64,000 bases of DNA from an uncultured bacterium (GCA_905215155.1 CAJMPJ010000005.1:1-64000); one strand, 5' to 3'. Numbered from the stretch's first letter, positions 35,245-44,353 are shown. Notes: a model not told the origin generated them from the letters alone. A program made the numbers and translations.

Positions 35245-36429
35245 TTAAACAAGGGCATTCTCAACCAGCATGGCGATTCCCATACCTCCTCCAATGCATA
35301 AGGAGGCGATGCCGTAATGTGCGGACCGTTCCATCATCTCATGGACCAGAGTCACCAATATCCGTGCTCCGCTTGCCCCTAAAGGATGACCGATTGCAAT
35401 GGCCCCTCCATTTACATTGACTTTTTCTTTATCCACCCCAAGCTCCTTTGATACGGCAAGGGCCTGAGCCGCAAAGGCTTCATTTAATTCAAAAAGGTCG
35501 ATTTCATCTATGGATAATCCTTGTTTTTTAAGAAGAGTGGAAACTGCTTTTAACGGACCCATTCCCATGTAGGCAGGGTCCACACCCACCAGAGAATATC
35601 CTTTAATATAAACGGAAGGCTTTAAATCATGCTCCCTGCATGTCTCTTCTGATGCCACCAGCATTGCTGCAGCCCCATCGCTGATGGGGGAGGCATTTCC
35701 CGCGGTAACGGTCCCATCTTGTTTGAATACGGTCCTTAACCCGGAAAGCTTTTCCTTTGTGGTATCCGGTTTTACATGTTCGTCCTGGGAAAAGCAGATT
35801 TCTTCCTTCTTCTTTTTGATGCTTATGGGTACGATCTCCTGATCAAAAGCCTTTCTGTTCTGGGCATCAGCTGCCTTTCTATGGCTTTCATAAGAAAATT
35901 CATCCTGTTCCAGCCTGGAAATTTTATATTTCTCTGCAACATTTTCTGCAGTAATCCCCATATGGTATTGGTTGATAGGACAGGTAAGACCGTCATTGAT
36001 CAAACTATCCACCAACTCGCCGTTTCCAAGGCGGTAGCCCTTTCTGGCATTCTTTAAAAGATAAGGGGCACTTGACATATTTTCCATACCGCCAGCCATC
36101 ATGAGATTGCTTTCTTCCGCCAAAATGGAATCATAAGCCAATGCGACGGCATGCAGTCCGGAGCCACAGACAGTATTAATGGTGGAGGCAGGAGTTTCAA
36201 CCGGCACGCCTGCCTGTATTGCAGCCTGCCTGGCGGGATTCTGGCCGTTGCCGGCCTGGAGGACATTTCCAAAATAAACTCCATCAATGAGAGAACTCTC
36301 CAACTTGCTTCGATCAAGACATGCTTTGATTACAGCTGCACCCATAGACGGAGCATCCAGGGAGGAGAGAGTTCCGTTAAACGAACCGACAGCGGTTCTT
36401 ACCGGGCTTACTAATGCTACTTTTTTCAT
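35245..36429 (-). CDS. thl: Acetyl-CoA C-acetyltransferase (thiolase)
   Basis: 394 aa from the second ATG (36429; AAAGGA at 9-10 bases). Active-site Cys in STINTVCGSGLHAV, then GGMENMSSAPYLL, NGGAIAIGHPLGASG and the final CIGGGMGIAML Cys. It condenses two acetyl-CoA to acetoacetyl-CoA. It opens the operon that continues with adc, ctfA and ctfB, so the operon encodes the whole route acetyl-CoA to acetone. Confidence 0.95.
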   Translation of the reverse strand: MKKVALVSPVRTAVGSFNGTLSSLDAPSMGAAVIKACLDRSKLESSLIDGVYFGNVLQAGNGQNPARQAAIQAGVPVETPASTINTVCGSGLHAVALAYDSILAEESNLMMAGGMENMSSAPYLLKNARKGYRLGNGELVDSLINDGLTCPINQYHMGITAENVAEKYKISRLEQDEFSYESHRKAADAQNRKAFDQEIVPISIKKKKEEICFSQDEHVKPDTTKEKLSGLRTVFKQDGTVTAGNASPISDGAAAMLVASEETCREHDLKPSVYIKGYSLVGVDPAYMGMGPLKAVSTLLKKQGLSIDEIDLFELNEAFAAQALAVSKELGVDKEKVNVNGGAIAIGHPLGASGARILVTLVHEMMERSAHYGIASLCIGGGMGIAMLVENALV

Positions 36430-36533
36430 AGTCATTCATCCTTTCGTTTTGTGGTCAGTTATCTTAAATCCTCTTCTTTTCAAGTTTTTCTGTGTCACAA
36501 CATCCTCTCCTTTCTGTCTGTGTTTGATTGATA

Positions 36534-36609
36534 AGGATATTTTCCTACTCTGAATATTCAAATTCAATATTAAGGGAATAACTTACAGTTTTTAGTGTCT
36601 GATTTACAG
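36534..36609 (-). promoter_or_regulatory. Candidate promoter of the acetone operon with LytTR-like direct repeat
   Basis: Minus strand -35 TTGAAT (36556-36561), 16-base spacer, -10 TATCCT (36534-36539). Upstream lie two TTACAG motifs on the plus strand at 36583 and 36604, exactly 21 bases apart, the two-turn spacing of LytTR/AgrA sites (consensus about ACAGTTNAG). The first (TTACAGTTTTTAG) matches better than the second (TTACAGAAA), which is shared with the kinase gene's terminator tail. Confidence 0.45.
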
Positions 36610-36638
36610 AAAAAGGAGCTAATCCTTGGATTAGCTCC
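36607..36638 (-). terminator. Terminator after the agr-type kinase gene
   Basis: GGAGCTAATCC and GGATTAGCTCC form an 11-bp hairpin with a very short loop, followed on the minus strand by TTTTTCT. It separates the kinase operon from the acetone operon. Confidence 0.85.
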
Positions 36639-36656
36639 CAGATCATAATTTCCAAT

Positions 36657-37982
36657 TTATTGGAAACCGTCCTCTTTATTAAAAATGATTTTGCAGCTGA
36701 ATTCCTGGTTGTTTTCCTCCAGAATCATGCTCCCATGATACTTTTTGATGACATTTTCTACATTCAATAGGCCGATTCCATGATTTTTGCCTTTTTTTGA
36801 CACTGGTTTTCCAAGATGCCACTTCTCAATGGGCATTGTGCTGTTGCTGATTATAATGACAATAAAATCATGATAGTTATCCAGCTTCATATGAATGTAT
36901 TTGTTCGTTTCCACAGCCTTACAGGCTTCCATGGCGTTATCCAGCAGGTTACCAAATACGGTAGTGACCTCTATGGGTTCCATGAAACTTAAATCAACCG
37001 GGCCGATATCCATTTGAAATGAAATGGCATGGAGGTTTGCAATTTTCTTTTTATCATTCAGTAAAACATTTAAAATCGGATTGTTTGTATATTCCTGCAT
37101 GGTCAGGGGAAGCAGCATCTGACTGATTTCCTGTGCATAGGTTACGGCCAGTTCCTTTTGATTGGTCTGATAGATGGTTTCTATCATCTGCAAGTGCTTA
37201 TTCACATCATGAAGGATTTTAATGGATTCATTGTACTTTACTTCCTGCTCTTCGTAAAATTCATATTGGAGCAGGGACTGCTGTTCCAAAAGTTTCAGTT
37301 TCACTTTCAGCTGGTTGTTCTCTTCCGCAAATCTGGCAAAATATAAAAAGTACAGATCTGCCACCAGCATACAACCCATATTCACCAGGATTAAGACGTG
37401 CTCCGCTTTACTGGTCGCCTTGGAAATAACCATTAGGATCACCGCCAGATTGGCACTGCTGAAGAGAATGATGATCAGTTCAATCAGGCATTGGGTCATG
37501 GTGAGCTTCACATTCAAATCTTCTCTCCAAAACTTTGTGATCACCAGATAATAAAACACCAGTACAATCAATTTAGAAAATGTTATTTCCATACTTTCTG
37601 CCATGACGGTGTGAATATTTGATATCTGGAATTTAAATAAAATAAAATCCAGCAGTTCCACACCGGCAGCTTCGGCTATGGATAGGAGCAAAATCAAGAT
37701 CATCACTTCTGCAATCCGGAATAGGACCGTTTTGCTTCTGCTCCAGTATACGGCAAGATTCATAATACAAATTACTGCAATCCAGCTGATAATATTAATG
37801 ACCGGCTGTTTGAAAAGGTTCATGAAGACACTGAATAAAAATACGCCTGATTTTATAAAAAAATACAGCCAGTGACTCTCATATCGTCTTTCATTGCGTT
37901 CTTCCAGAAACTGGAACACCAACACACAATTGATCAGGCAGGAAACCACAATTCCACTCATAAAAAAAATATATTTTTCCAT
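36657..37982 (-). CDS. AgrC-like sensor histidine kinase
   Basis: 441 aa. Six to seven N-terminal membrane segments (to about 220) form the peptide sensor, a coiled linker follows (ENNQLKVKLKLLEQQSLLQY), then the GHKL kinase: phospho-acceptor ILHDVNKHLQ (about His265), N box GNLLDNAMEACKA and G box GKNHGIGLLNVENVIKK. HPK10 group, as AgrC. It lies 8 bases after the LytTR regulator gene. The likely ligand is the AgrD peptide encoded at 32912-33058. Confidence 0.9.
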   Translation of the reverse strand: MEKYIFFMSGIVVSCLINCVLVFQFLEERNERRYESHWLYFFIKSGVFLFSVFMNLFKQPVINIISWIAVICIMNLAVYWSRSKTVLFRIAEVMILILLLSIAEAAGVELLDFILFKFQISNIHTVMAESMEITFSKLIVLVFYYLVITKFWREDLNVKLTMTQCLIELIIILFSSANLAVILMVISKATSKAEHVLILVNMGCMLVADLYFLYFARFAEENNQLKVKLKLLEQQSLLQYEFYEEQEVKYNESIKILHDVNKHLQMIETIYQTNQKELAVTYAQEISQMLLPLTMQEYTNNPILNVLLNDKKKIANLHAISFQMDIGPVDLSFMEPIEVTTVFGNLLDNAMEACKAVETNKYIHMKLDNYHDFIVIIISNSTMPIEKWHLGKPVSKKGKNHGIGLLNVENVIKKYHGSMILEENNQEFSCKIIFNKEDGFQ

Positions 37983-37990
37983 TTTTTCAC

Positions 37991-38734
37991 CTAAATATTG
38001 CTCAGTATAAATTGATTCAGCTTTTTTCTGAAAGCCGCTGATTTTTTCTGGGAAACAGGGATTATATCATTGTTATTGAGATAGGCTTCATACCCTTTTA
38101 TTTTTTTCACATGCCTTAAATTGACCAGAAAACACTGATGGCAGACCTCAAAGTGGTGTTCCAGCATTTTTTCCGCCAAATCTTTCATTTTATCTCTAAA
38201 AAAATATTCTTTATTTTCCAGCTTTATTTTGATTTTCCGGTTAAAATATTCAAAATAGAAAATATCCTTTACTTCAAAATCCTTGATTCTGGTTTCCACT
38301 TCTCCTTGCTGCGTGATTTCCAGAATCTCAAACCGTACCGTTTCTGATGGTTCATGTTCTTCCTGAATATATTGTAAAATATCATCCAGCTGTTTTTCTG
38401 TATTCACTTTTGTGACGGGTTTTACCAAATATGCGAACGCATGCACATGATTGACCGCCTGCTTGCAGAATTGATGAAAGCTGGTGGTATAAATGACTTT
38501 TACATTGTGATCCCTTTCCCGTATCTTTTTTCCGACCAATATCCCATTGATCCCATTTAAACCAATATCAAGAAATATTAAATCAAAATTTTTATGGATT
38601 CTCAGCAGTTCCTCTCCCGAAGAAAACGTATTCACTTGATAGGAGATCTTTCTGGCATCCATATAATTTTTCACCAGAGCTGCTATTCTTAAAGTATCAT
38701 TTGTGTCATCATCGCAAATAGCTATGGTAAGCAT
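37991..38734 (-). CDS. AgrA-like LytTR response regulator
   Basis: 247 aa. Receiver domain with ICDDD near the start, phospho-acceptor Asp in LIFLDIGLNGINGI and Lys in YLVKPV; LytTR DNA-binding domain from about residue 140 (IFYFEYFNRKIKIKLENKEYFFR, FLVNLRHVKKI). LytTR proteins bind pairs of 9-bp repeats 21 bases apart. AGGAGG precedes the ATG. First gene of the kinase-regulator pair. Confidence 0.92.
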   Translation of the reverse strand: MLTIAICDDDTNDTLRIAALVKNYMDARKISYQVNTFSSGEELLRIHKNFDLIFLDIGLNGINGILVGKKIRERDHNVKVIYTTSFHQFCKQAVNHVHAFAYLVKPVTKVNTEKQLDDILQYIQEEHEPSETVRFEILEITQQGEVETRIKDFEVKDIFYFEYFNRKIKIKLENKEYFFRDKMKDLAEKMLEHHFEVCHQCFLVNLRHVKKIKGYEAYLNNNDIIPVSQKKSAAFRKKLNQFILSNI

Positions 38735-38983
38735 TCATATCCTCCTGTTGTCTCTTTTTATGTTTTGGTTCAAATCACCGCAGCAGTACCAGCTTTACAG
38801 AATCTTATTAACGATACCTTTATACTATCACGAAAAGAGTCATTTTTTTAACGATGTAAAAATCAACCGTTTCCTTGTAAGTTTTTATCTCTAAATTTTA
38901 ACCTCAACTGCTTTTTAAAGCCAAAACATGGATACTTTTGCATAAAAAACGGAATTTTAACTATAAAGTTATAACCAGAACGC

Positions 38984-39028
38984 AAAAAACTGGCTGACAG
39001 TCTGAAAGACTGCATAGCCAGTTTTTTT
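38984..39028. terminator. Terminator after pxpA (bidirectional shape)
   Basis: AAAAACTGGCT.CAGTCT pairs with AGACTG.AGCCAGTTTTT around a 3-base loop; T runs on both strands. It ends the 5-oxoprolinase operon on the minus strand. Confidence 0.88.
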
Positions 39029-39033
39029 CAATT

Positions 39034-39795
39034 CTAAAAAGAAAAACCAGTCACATCAATTCCGTTTACTGCCAGGCCTTCCCGTATCTTCCTTACAAAG
39101 GCAAGGGCTTTTATCCCATCGCCATGGACGCAGACGGAATCAGCATTAAGGGGGATTTCTTTTCCATCCTCGGCTTTCACCTTTCCTTCCTTGACCATAC
39201 GGAGGACCCGGCTGACGGCTTTTTCCTCATCCTCGATGACGGCACCTTTCCGGCTTCTTGGAACCAGTGTGCCGTCACTCTGATAAGCCCGGTCTGCAAA
39301 TATTTCACTGGCATATGTAATCTCATAATCCTTTGCTGCCCGGAGCATTTCACTGCCGCTTAAAGCAAGGAGAATCAGAGTTTCATCGACCTCTTTGACG
39401 GCCTGACAGATGGCCTCTGCCAGCTTATAATCCTTAGCGGCCATATTATACAGAGCACCATGGGGTTTTACATGATACAGCTTTATGGAGGCACGGTCGC
39501 AAAAGGCTTTCAATGCTCCGACCTGATAGATCACACAGGCTTTCACCTCTTTGGGGGAAAGGCTCATATTCCTTCTTCCAAACCCGGAAAGATCAGGAAA
39601 GCCCGGATGGGCTCCCGCCCTCACTCCATGCACTTTGCAAAGGGCCACCGACCGCTCCATTACCAGAGGATCTCCGGCATGGAAGCCGCAGGCAATGTTG
39701 GCTGAGGTTATTAGCGGCAGGATCTCTTCATCCATTCCCATCTTATACGCCCCAAAGCTTTCTCCCAAATCACAGTTTAAATCAATGGACAGCAT
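39034..39795 (-). CDS. pxpA: 5-oxoprolinase subunit A (LamB/YcsF family)
   Basis: 253 aa, full LamB/YcsF domain: IDLNCDLGESFGAYKMGMD, SANIACGFHAGDP, VKPHGALYN and EIFADRAYQSDGTLVPR. PxpA works with PxpB and PxpC in the ATP-dependent opening of 5-oxo-L-proline to L-glutamate. GGAGA precedes the ATG. Last gene of a long minus-strand run beginning with the Liv-type transporter. Confidence 0.95.
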   Translation of the reverse strand: MLSIDLNCDLGESFGAYKMGMDEEILPLITSANIACGFHAGDPLVMERSVALCKVHGVRAGAHPGFPDLSGFGRRNMSLSPKEVKACVIYQVGALKAFCDRASIKLYHVKPHGALYNMAAKDYKLAEAICQAVKEVDETLILLALSGSEMLRAAKDYEITYASEIFADRAYQSDGTLVPRSRKGAVIEDEEKAVSRVLRMVKEGKVKAEDGKEIPLNADSVCVHGDGIKALAFVRKIREGLAVNGIDVTGFSF

Positions 39796-39822
39796 AATTC
39801 ATCTCCTTTCCTTATCAATGCA

Positions 39823-40629
39823 TCAACGGTACTTTAACGTTACATTTTTGACATCCGTGATAAACATATGTCCCGGAGCATGGGTGATCACAAAGGGAGG
39901 ACGGCTGTTCATGACAACTGCCTGAGGGGTCACTCCGCAGGGCCAGAACACCGGTACTTCTCCCTCTCTGATGGTCACAGCATCTCCGTAATCCGGCCGC
40001 TCCAGATGATTGATTCCAATGGCTTTTGGGTATCCGATCTGCACCGGAGCACCGTGTACGTTCGGCATTGCAGCGGTAATAGCAACAGCCGTGGGCACCT
40101 GCTTATGGGGAATGGGTCTCATACTGACCACCATATTTCCGGAAAATACTCCGGCCGGTGCGCAGGAAATACTGGTATTATACATGGGAACATTGACTCC
40201 TTCCTCGATCTGCCTGACGGGTATTCCTGCTTCCATCAGCTCGGCTTCAAACGAAAAGCTGCAGCCAATCAGAAAGCTGACCAGCTTTCCCCTGGTTTTC
40301 TGGTACTTTTCAAAACGTTGGGATACATCTGCGGTTTCCTCTGTAAGAATCCCATTTTCGTAGATCCGGTAACCGGGAAGATCCTTTGTCAAGTCGCTGC
40401 CCAAAGCAGTCAGAGGAAAGCTTTTGCTTCCTGCATCAGAGACCTCTAAGAGGGGGCAGGCCCGTGGATTTCTCTGGCAGAACAGCAAAAAATCCCATGC
40501 CAGTTCCTCCGGAAGAATGACCAGATTTCCCTGAGCGTAACCGCCGCACATTCCAGTGGTAGGCCCTTTGATGATCCCTTCCCGAACAAGTTTTCTTACC
40601 TCTGCCGGCTTGTAATTATAATAATCCAT
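39823..40629 (-). CDS. D-glutamate cyclase domain protein (DUF1445 / YcsI family)
   Basis: 268 aa from the ATG at 40629 (AGGAGGGG ahead); the longer in-frame start has no ribosome site. The D-Glu_cyclase (formerly DUF1445) domain fills the protein: GPTTGMCGGYAQGNLVILP, FLIGCSFSFEAELMEAGIP, NTSISCAPAGVFSGNMVVSM and VFWPCGVTPQAVV. In the mitochondrial D-glutamate cyclase DGLUCY this domain is the N-terminal half; the C-terminal half is encoded separately here at 42375-43457. It lies between pxpC and pxpA, so a role in making or handling 5-oxoproline is likely. Confidence 0.9.
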   Translation of the reverse strand: MDYYNYKPAEVRKLVREGIIKGPTTGMCGGYAQGNLVILPEELAWDFLLFCQRNPRACPLLEVSDAGSKSFPLTALGSDLTKDLPGYRIYENGILTEETADVSQRFEKYQKTRGKLVSFLIGCSFSFEAELMEAGIPVRQIEEGVNVPMYNTSISCAPAGVFSGNMVVSMRPIPHKQVPTAVAITAAMPNVHGAPVQIGYPKAIGINHLERPDYGDAVTIREGEVPVFWPCGVTPQAVVMNSRPPFVITHAPGHMFITDVKNVTLKYR

Positions 40630-40646
40630 CTCTTTCTCCCCTCCTG

Positions 40647-41687
40647 TTAAGTTTTTGTCAATCCATAAATGGTATCCCAAAGACGTTTCTTTAAGCTCAA
40701 AAGTTTTCTTTCCTCCAAACGGCAGGCAGCCACCCCTTCCTCTGGCGTCACAAACTTAAATGCGGCAGAATCTCCGGGGCGCAGCTGGGCCAGCGCAGGA
40801 ATGTCTGCACTGATAACCGTAGCGATTTTTGCATACCCGCCGGTGGTCTGGTGATCTGCCATCATGACCATGGGAAGTCCGGAGGCTGATACCTGGACGG
40901 AACCTTCTGCAATCCCGTCTGAAATAATATCTGCCCCATTCACCATTTCAATAGGGGGACCTTCCAGCCTGCAGGCCATCCGGTCACAATCCTTTAGAAG
41001 GCGGTATGGATTTCTTACAAAGGTCTTTTTTCCTTCTTCAGTAAATGCCTCCGCCTGAGGGCCTTCCACGGCCCTTAAAAGAACAAAGCGTTCATTTCCG
41101 TAAAATCGCCAGGGGCTGAAGGTCCTTTTCAGCCACGGCTTTTCCTGCTTGATGGAACATTCCTTTTCTCTTCCTTTTATACTCTCCATGAGCAAACGAA
41201 CCTGCTCCTTTGTTTTCCCGGCAGATAAAATGGCTCCGGCACGGAGGGGGCTGCCCTCAAATCCACCGATTCTGCATTTTAAATTGGTGGAACGGCTTCC
41301 CATAATGGGCGGAACGCAAATTCCCCCATACACGGCCAGATACGTTCGGAGACCGGATGTAGCAAATCCAAAGCTGAGAATATCTCCTGGGTTTGCAATC
41401 ACCGGGCCGTACATGGGAACCGGTCTGCCGTTTAAGGAGGGGTTCATATCCGCACCGGTCAAAGCAAATATCTCCTGGGAAGTAAAGCGGATCTCTCCTC
41501 CGCTGTATGTGAATTCTATCACAGCTGCCTGGTCATATTCTGTCAGATTTCCTGCAAGCAGGTTGGCAAGTTTCATGGAATATTTATCGCATGCTCCGTT
41601 TTCCTGGAATCCCTGGCTTTGATATCCCCTTCTTCCTATATCCTGTATGGTGGAAAGCGGCCCAGGCAATACGATTTCTAATGCCAT
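40647..41687 (-). CDS. pxpC: 5-oxoprolinase subunit C (KipA-like carboxyltransferase-type)
   Basis: 346 aa from the ATG at 41687 (AGGTGA, 6 bases); the 39-residue in-frame extension overlaps pxpB and is rejected. KipA/AHS2 domain: EIVLPGPLSTIQDIGRRGYQ, ALTGADMNPSLNG, RTYLAVYGGI and QVSASGLPMVMMADHQTTGG. With PxpB it forms the ATP-using part of 5-oxoprolinase. It starts 4 bases after the pxpB stop. Confidence 0.94.
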   Translation of the reverse strand: MALEIVLPGPLSTIQDIGRRGYQSQGFQENGACDKYSMKLANLLAGNLTEYDQAAVIEFTYSGGEIRFTSQEIFALTGADMNPSLNGRPVPMYGPVIANPGDILSFGFATSGLRTYLAVYGGICVPPIMGSRSTNLKCRIGGFEGSPLRAGAILSAGKTKEQVRLLMESIKGREKECSIKQEKPWLKRTFSPWRFYGNERFVLLRAVEGPQAEAFTEEGKKTFVRNPYRLLKDCDRMACRLEGPPIEMVNGADIISDGIAEGSVQVSASGLPMVMMADHQTTGGYAKIATVISADIPALAQLRPGDSAAFKFVTPEEGVAACRLEERKLLSLKKRLWDTIYGLTKT

Positions 41688-41691
41688 TCCA

Positions 41692-42378
41692 TCACCTCTT
41701 TTCCTGTGTTCGGCTGATTTTTTCAAACTCCCGGAGGCTGATGGGTACAAAACGAATGGTGTCTCCGGCCTCATAAAGCCTTTTTTGTCCGTTTTGGGGA
41801 TCAAATAGACGAAGAGGGGTTCGTCCGATCAGCTGCCAGCCTCCGGGAGAGTCCATGGGATAGATTCCGGTCTGCTCTCCTCCGATGCCTACAGAGCCTG
41901 CCGGAATCAGGGTCCTTGGAACGTTCAGGCGGGGGGTTGCGATCCGTTCATCCATGCCTCCCAGATAGGGAAACCCAGGGAGAAAACCAAGCATATAGAT
42001 GCGGTAATCTCTGCCGGAATGGATTCTTATGACCTGCTCTTCCTTTAAGTTCCCGTGTTTTGCCACAAAGGCCAGATCCGGTCCGAAACTTCCCCCATAA
42101 CACACGGGTATTTCCACCAGTGCCCCAGACTGCTCTCTGAGTTCTGGGGCACTTACAGACAGATTCCATAAGAAGCGGGAAACCTTACTAAAATCCGTTA
42201 CTAAGGGATCGTAGTAAACCAAAAGGGAGCAAAAGGCCGGTACGGTTTCCATAATTCCTTCCTGCTCTGAAGACCGGACAATTTTGTTTAACTCCATGAC
42301 CCTGCGGTTTACCGATTCATTGATGGAATCTCCCAGCTCTGCCAGTACGGCCCGGTCTCCTACCGCCTTAATTCTCAT
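41692..42378 (-). CDS. pxpB: 5-oxoprolinase subunit B (KipI-like)
   Basis: 228 aa, KipI/AHS1 domain: IKAVGDRAVLAELGDSI, SLLVYYDP, IHSGRDYRIYMLGFLPGFPY, GIGGEQTGIYPMDSPGGWQL. In B. subtilis the KipI version also inhibits a sporulation kinase, but with pxpC and pxpA next door the enzyme role is favoured. It overlaps the upstream DUF4392 gene by 4 bases. Confidence 0.94.
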   Translation of the reverse strand: MRIKAVGDRAVLAELGDSINESVNRRVMELNKIVRSSEQEGIMETVPAFCSLLVYYDPLVTDFSKVSRFLWNLSVSAPELREQSGALVEIPVCYGGSFGPDLAFVAKHGNLKEEQVIRIHSGRDYRIYMLGFLPGFPYLGGMDERIATPRLNVPRTLIPAGSVGIGGEQTGIYPMDSPGGWQLIGRTPLRLFDPQNGQKRLYEAGDTIRFVPISLREFEKISRTQEKR

Positions 42379-43457
42379 ACGTGTTCCTCTCTTTCACGGA
42401 AAAATCCTTTTTCCAGTACGGGCCCAAACCAGTGCTCGGAATTCTTTGAATAACGGACGGCATAATCCGTACACTGACGCATCAGGCTTACGATCCCTGT
42501 ATTCATCCGGGTATTGAAGCCGTCGATTCCAGGGAGAAGGGAGCCGGTCATATCCACAAGCCCGCTCCTGGAGGCCGCCCGCATTACCTCTCCTTCCAGC
42601 TCCTCCCGGTGAAGGATCTCCATATCCCTCTTTAAATAGGCGATGGCTGCCATCATTGCATAGCAGCCCCAATCGGAGCAGGTTGCTGTGATGATATGAT
42701 CGGCGCCGCTTGCAGACAAGATGCCTCCTTTACAGCCGCAGATACATTCTTCCGGTCCGGTAAATGGTACATATCTCACAATATGCTCCGCAATGGCTCC
42801 CATACCGATCTCATTTCCCAGATCCCCGATGGCAATATTCAAGACCCCCTTTTCCCGCAGCAGCTCCCACAAAACATCGCTTTTTGCTTCCAGCTCGGAT
42901 ACATCTTTTCCGGCCGCATTGTGGTAAACTCCAAAAATATTGGCCCCAGGGGCTTCTACCGAAATCACTGCGGCTGGCATCGCTTCCTTTATGAGCCATT
43001 CTGCCTCAATCTTTGCTCTTGCAGGATTTTTGGTAAAGGAGAACACCCCCATGCTGTAAGGCATTTCTTTGACCTTGTTGAGTTCCTCATAAACATGAAG
43101 TCCCACCACTCCGGCACAGTTTTTTACCGGTTCCACACATTCCTCCGGACACACGATGACCGGTTTCGCACCAAATGCCAGAACCAGGGACCGGGCCAGC
43201 AAAAGGGAGCCGACCATCCCGTCCATCTCCGGCTCTTTATGAGGCAGAAGTACAAATCCCGTAAGAAGATAGACCAGATCCTTCTCCTTTACGGTCTCAC
43301 ATAGCTTTTGGGCTGCTCTCATGGCCAACGGCTCTCCCATTCCGGCACGGCTCCCGGCATAGAGAATCCGGCACACCCCATACCCTCTGGGATCAAGATT
43401 CATCAACGCATCCAGATTTTCTCCTACATTTCTTTTTTCCAGCTCCGCTCTTTCCAT
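42375..43457 (-). CDS. DUF4392 protein, homologue of the C-terminal half of D-glutamate cyclase
   Basis: 360 aa. The DUF4392 (GLUCM-like_C) region includes LLTGFVLLPHKEPEMDGMVG, the NIFGVYHNAAGKDVSE stretch, NIAIGDLGNEIGMGAI and ATCSDWGCYAMMAAIAYL. In vertebrate D-glutamate cyclase (DGLUCY) this domain follows the DUF1445 domain. Both domains occurring as separate genes with PxpABC suggests a two-component cyclase interconverting D-glutamate and 5-oxo-D-proline. No signal peptide. It starts 39 bases after the transaminase gene and overlaps pxpB by 4. Confidence 0.88.
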   Translation of the reverse strand: MERAELEKRNVGENLDALMNLDPRGYGVCRILYAGSRAGMGEPLAMRAAQKLCETVKEKDLVYLLTGFVLLPHKEPEMDGMVGSLLLARSLVLAFGAKPVIVCPEECVEPVKNCAGVVGLHVYEELNKVKEMPYSMGVFSFTKNPARAKIEAEWLIKEAMPAAVISVEAPGANIFGVYHNAAGKDVSELEAKSDVLWELLREKGVLNIAIGDLGNEIGMGAIAEHIVRYVPFTGPEECICGCKGGILSASGADHIITATCSDWGCYAMMAAIAYLKRDMEILHREELEGEVMRAASRSGLVDMTGSLLPGIDGFNTRMNTGIVSLMRQCTDYAVRYSKNSEHWFGPVLEKGFFREREEHV

Positions 43458-43495
43458 AATCTCCTCCCAAAACGCTTCTTACTGCGTCATACCAA

Positions 43496-44353
43496 TCAGT
43501 CAAACAGGCTTTCTTTTCCGGTGTAAGTCAGATACTCCCTGATGACCTCATCCTGGAGCTTTTTTAAGGTTACCGGATCTTTTCCCCCTACGGTTCTTCC
43601 ATTTACTGCATTTGCATGAAGGCAGAAATTGGAGGAAGAGGTTACAAGGATCTCATCTGCCTCCATCAGCTCCGATACGGAAAACGGCCGTTCTATCACT
43701 GGAATGCCCAGACGGTAACAAGCCTTAATCATGTGGGTCTTTGAAATACCCCTCAGAATGTAATTGTCATTGGGATGGGAATAAAAGATTCCGTCCTTTA
43801 GGATGGAAACATTGCTGTGCGCACATTCCGTCACCATATCCCCGCGGTGGAAAACGGTTTCATCCGCCCCCTCCTTACGGGCTTTCTGGGCTGCCATGAC
43901 TGAAGGGATCAGATTTAAGGTTTTGATGTTGCAGTGAAAAAATCTGGTATCCTCCATGGTAATCAGCTTAATGGGAGCATTGGGATCTTTCAGCAGATTG
44001 GGCCGGATCATGACCCAGAGCTTCCCTCTCATTTCTTCTCCGTACACATGGTTTCTGGCTCCTGCTCCCCTTGTGACCTGCCAGTATACAAAATGAGTGT
44101 TACCCTCCACTTTGGAAAGAAGTTCTGTCAACAACCGGCCGAATTTATCTTTTTCCATAGGAATTATAATACCCAGCGCATTTGCACTGGAATAAAAACG
44201 GTCCAAATGCTCCTCCAGCAGATAAACCTGGTGGTTTCCTCCTACAGAAGCGTCATAAACGCCGTCTCCAAAGAAATGCACCCGGTCATTGAAGGGGACC
44301 GTTACTTCCTCCGGTGTTCCGATCGTACCATCATAATAAGCAAGTTCTTTCAT
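43496..44353 (-). CDS. Class IV aminotransferase, D-amino-acid transaminase type
   Basis: 285 aa, fold-type IV PLP enzyme. FNDRVHFFGDGVYDA, HLDRFYSSANALGI, the PLP lysine in HCNIKTLNLIPSVMAAQKA and TECAHSNVSILKDG. The closest general pattern is D-alanine/D-glutamate transaminase; branched-chain transaminases of the same class cannot be excluded. Next to D-glutamate cyclase halves, the D-amino-acid reading is favoured: D-alanine + 2-oxoglutarate to pyruvate + D-glutamate. GAGGGTGA lies before the ATG. Confidence 0.85.
   Translation of the reverse strand: MKELAYYDGTIGTPEEVTVPFNDRVHFFGDGVYDASVGGNHQVYLLEEHLDRFYSSANALGIIIPMEKDKFGRLLTELLSKVEGNTHFVYWQVTRGAGARNHVYGEEMRGKLWVMIRPNLLKDPNAPIKLITMEDTRFFHCNIKTLNLIPSVMAAQKARKEGADETVFHRGDMVTECAHSNVSILKDGIFYSHPNDNYILRGISKTHMIKACYRLGIPVIERPFSVSELMEADEILVTSSSNFCLHANAVNGRTVGGKDPVTLKKLQDEVIREYLTYTGKESLFD

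Noticed and set aside
41692..42378. KipI sporulation-kinase inhibitor as the main role
   Set aside because: pxpC and pxpA lie in the same operon, so the 5-oxoprolinase role is better supported.
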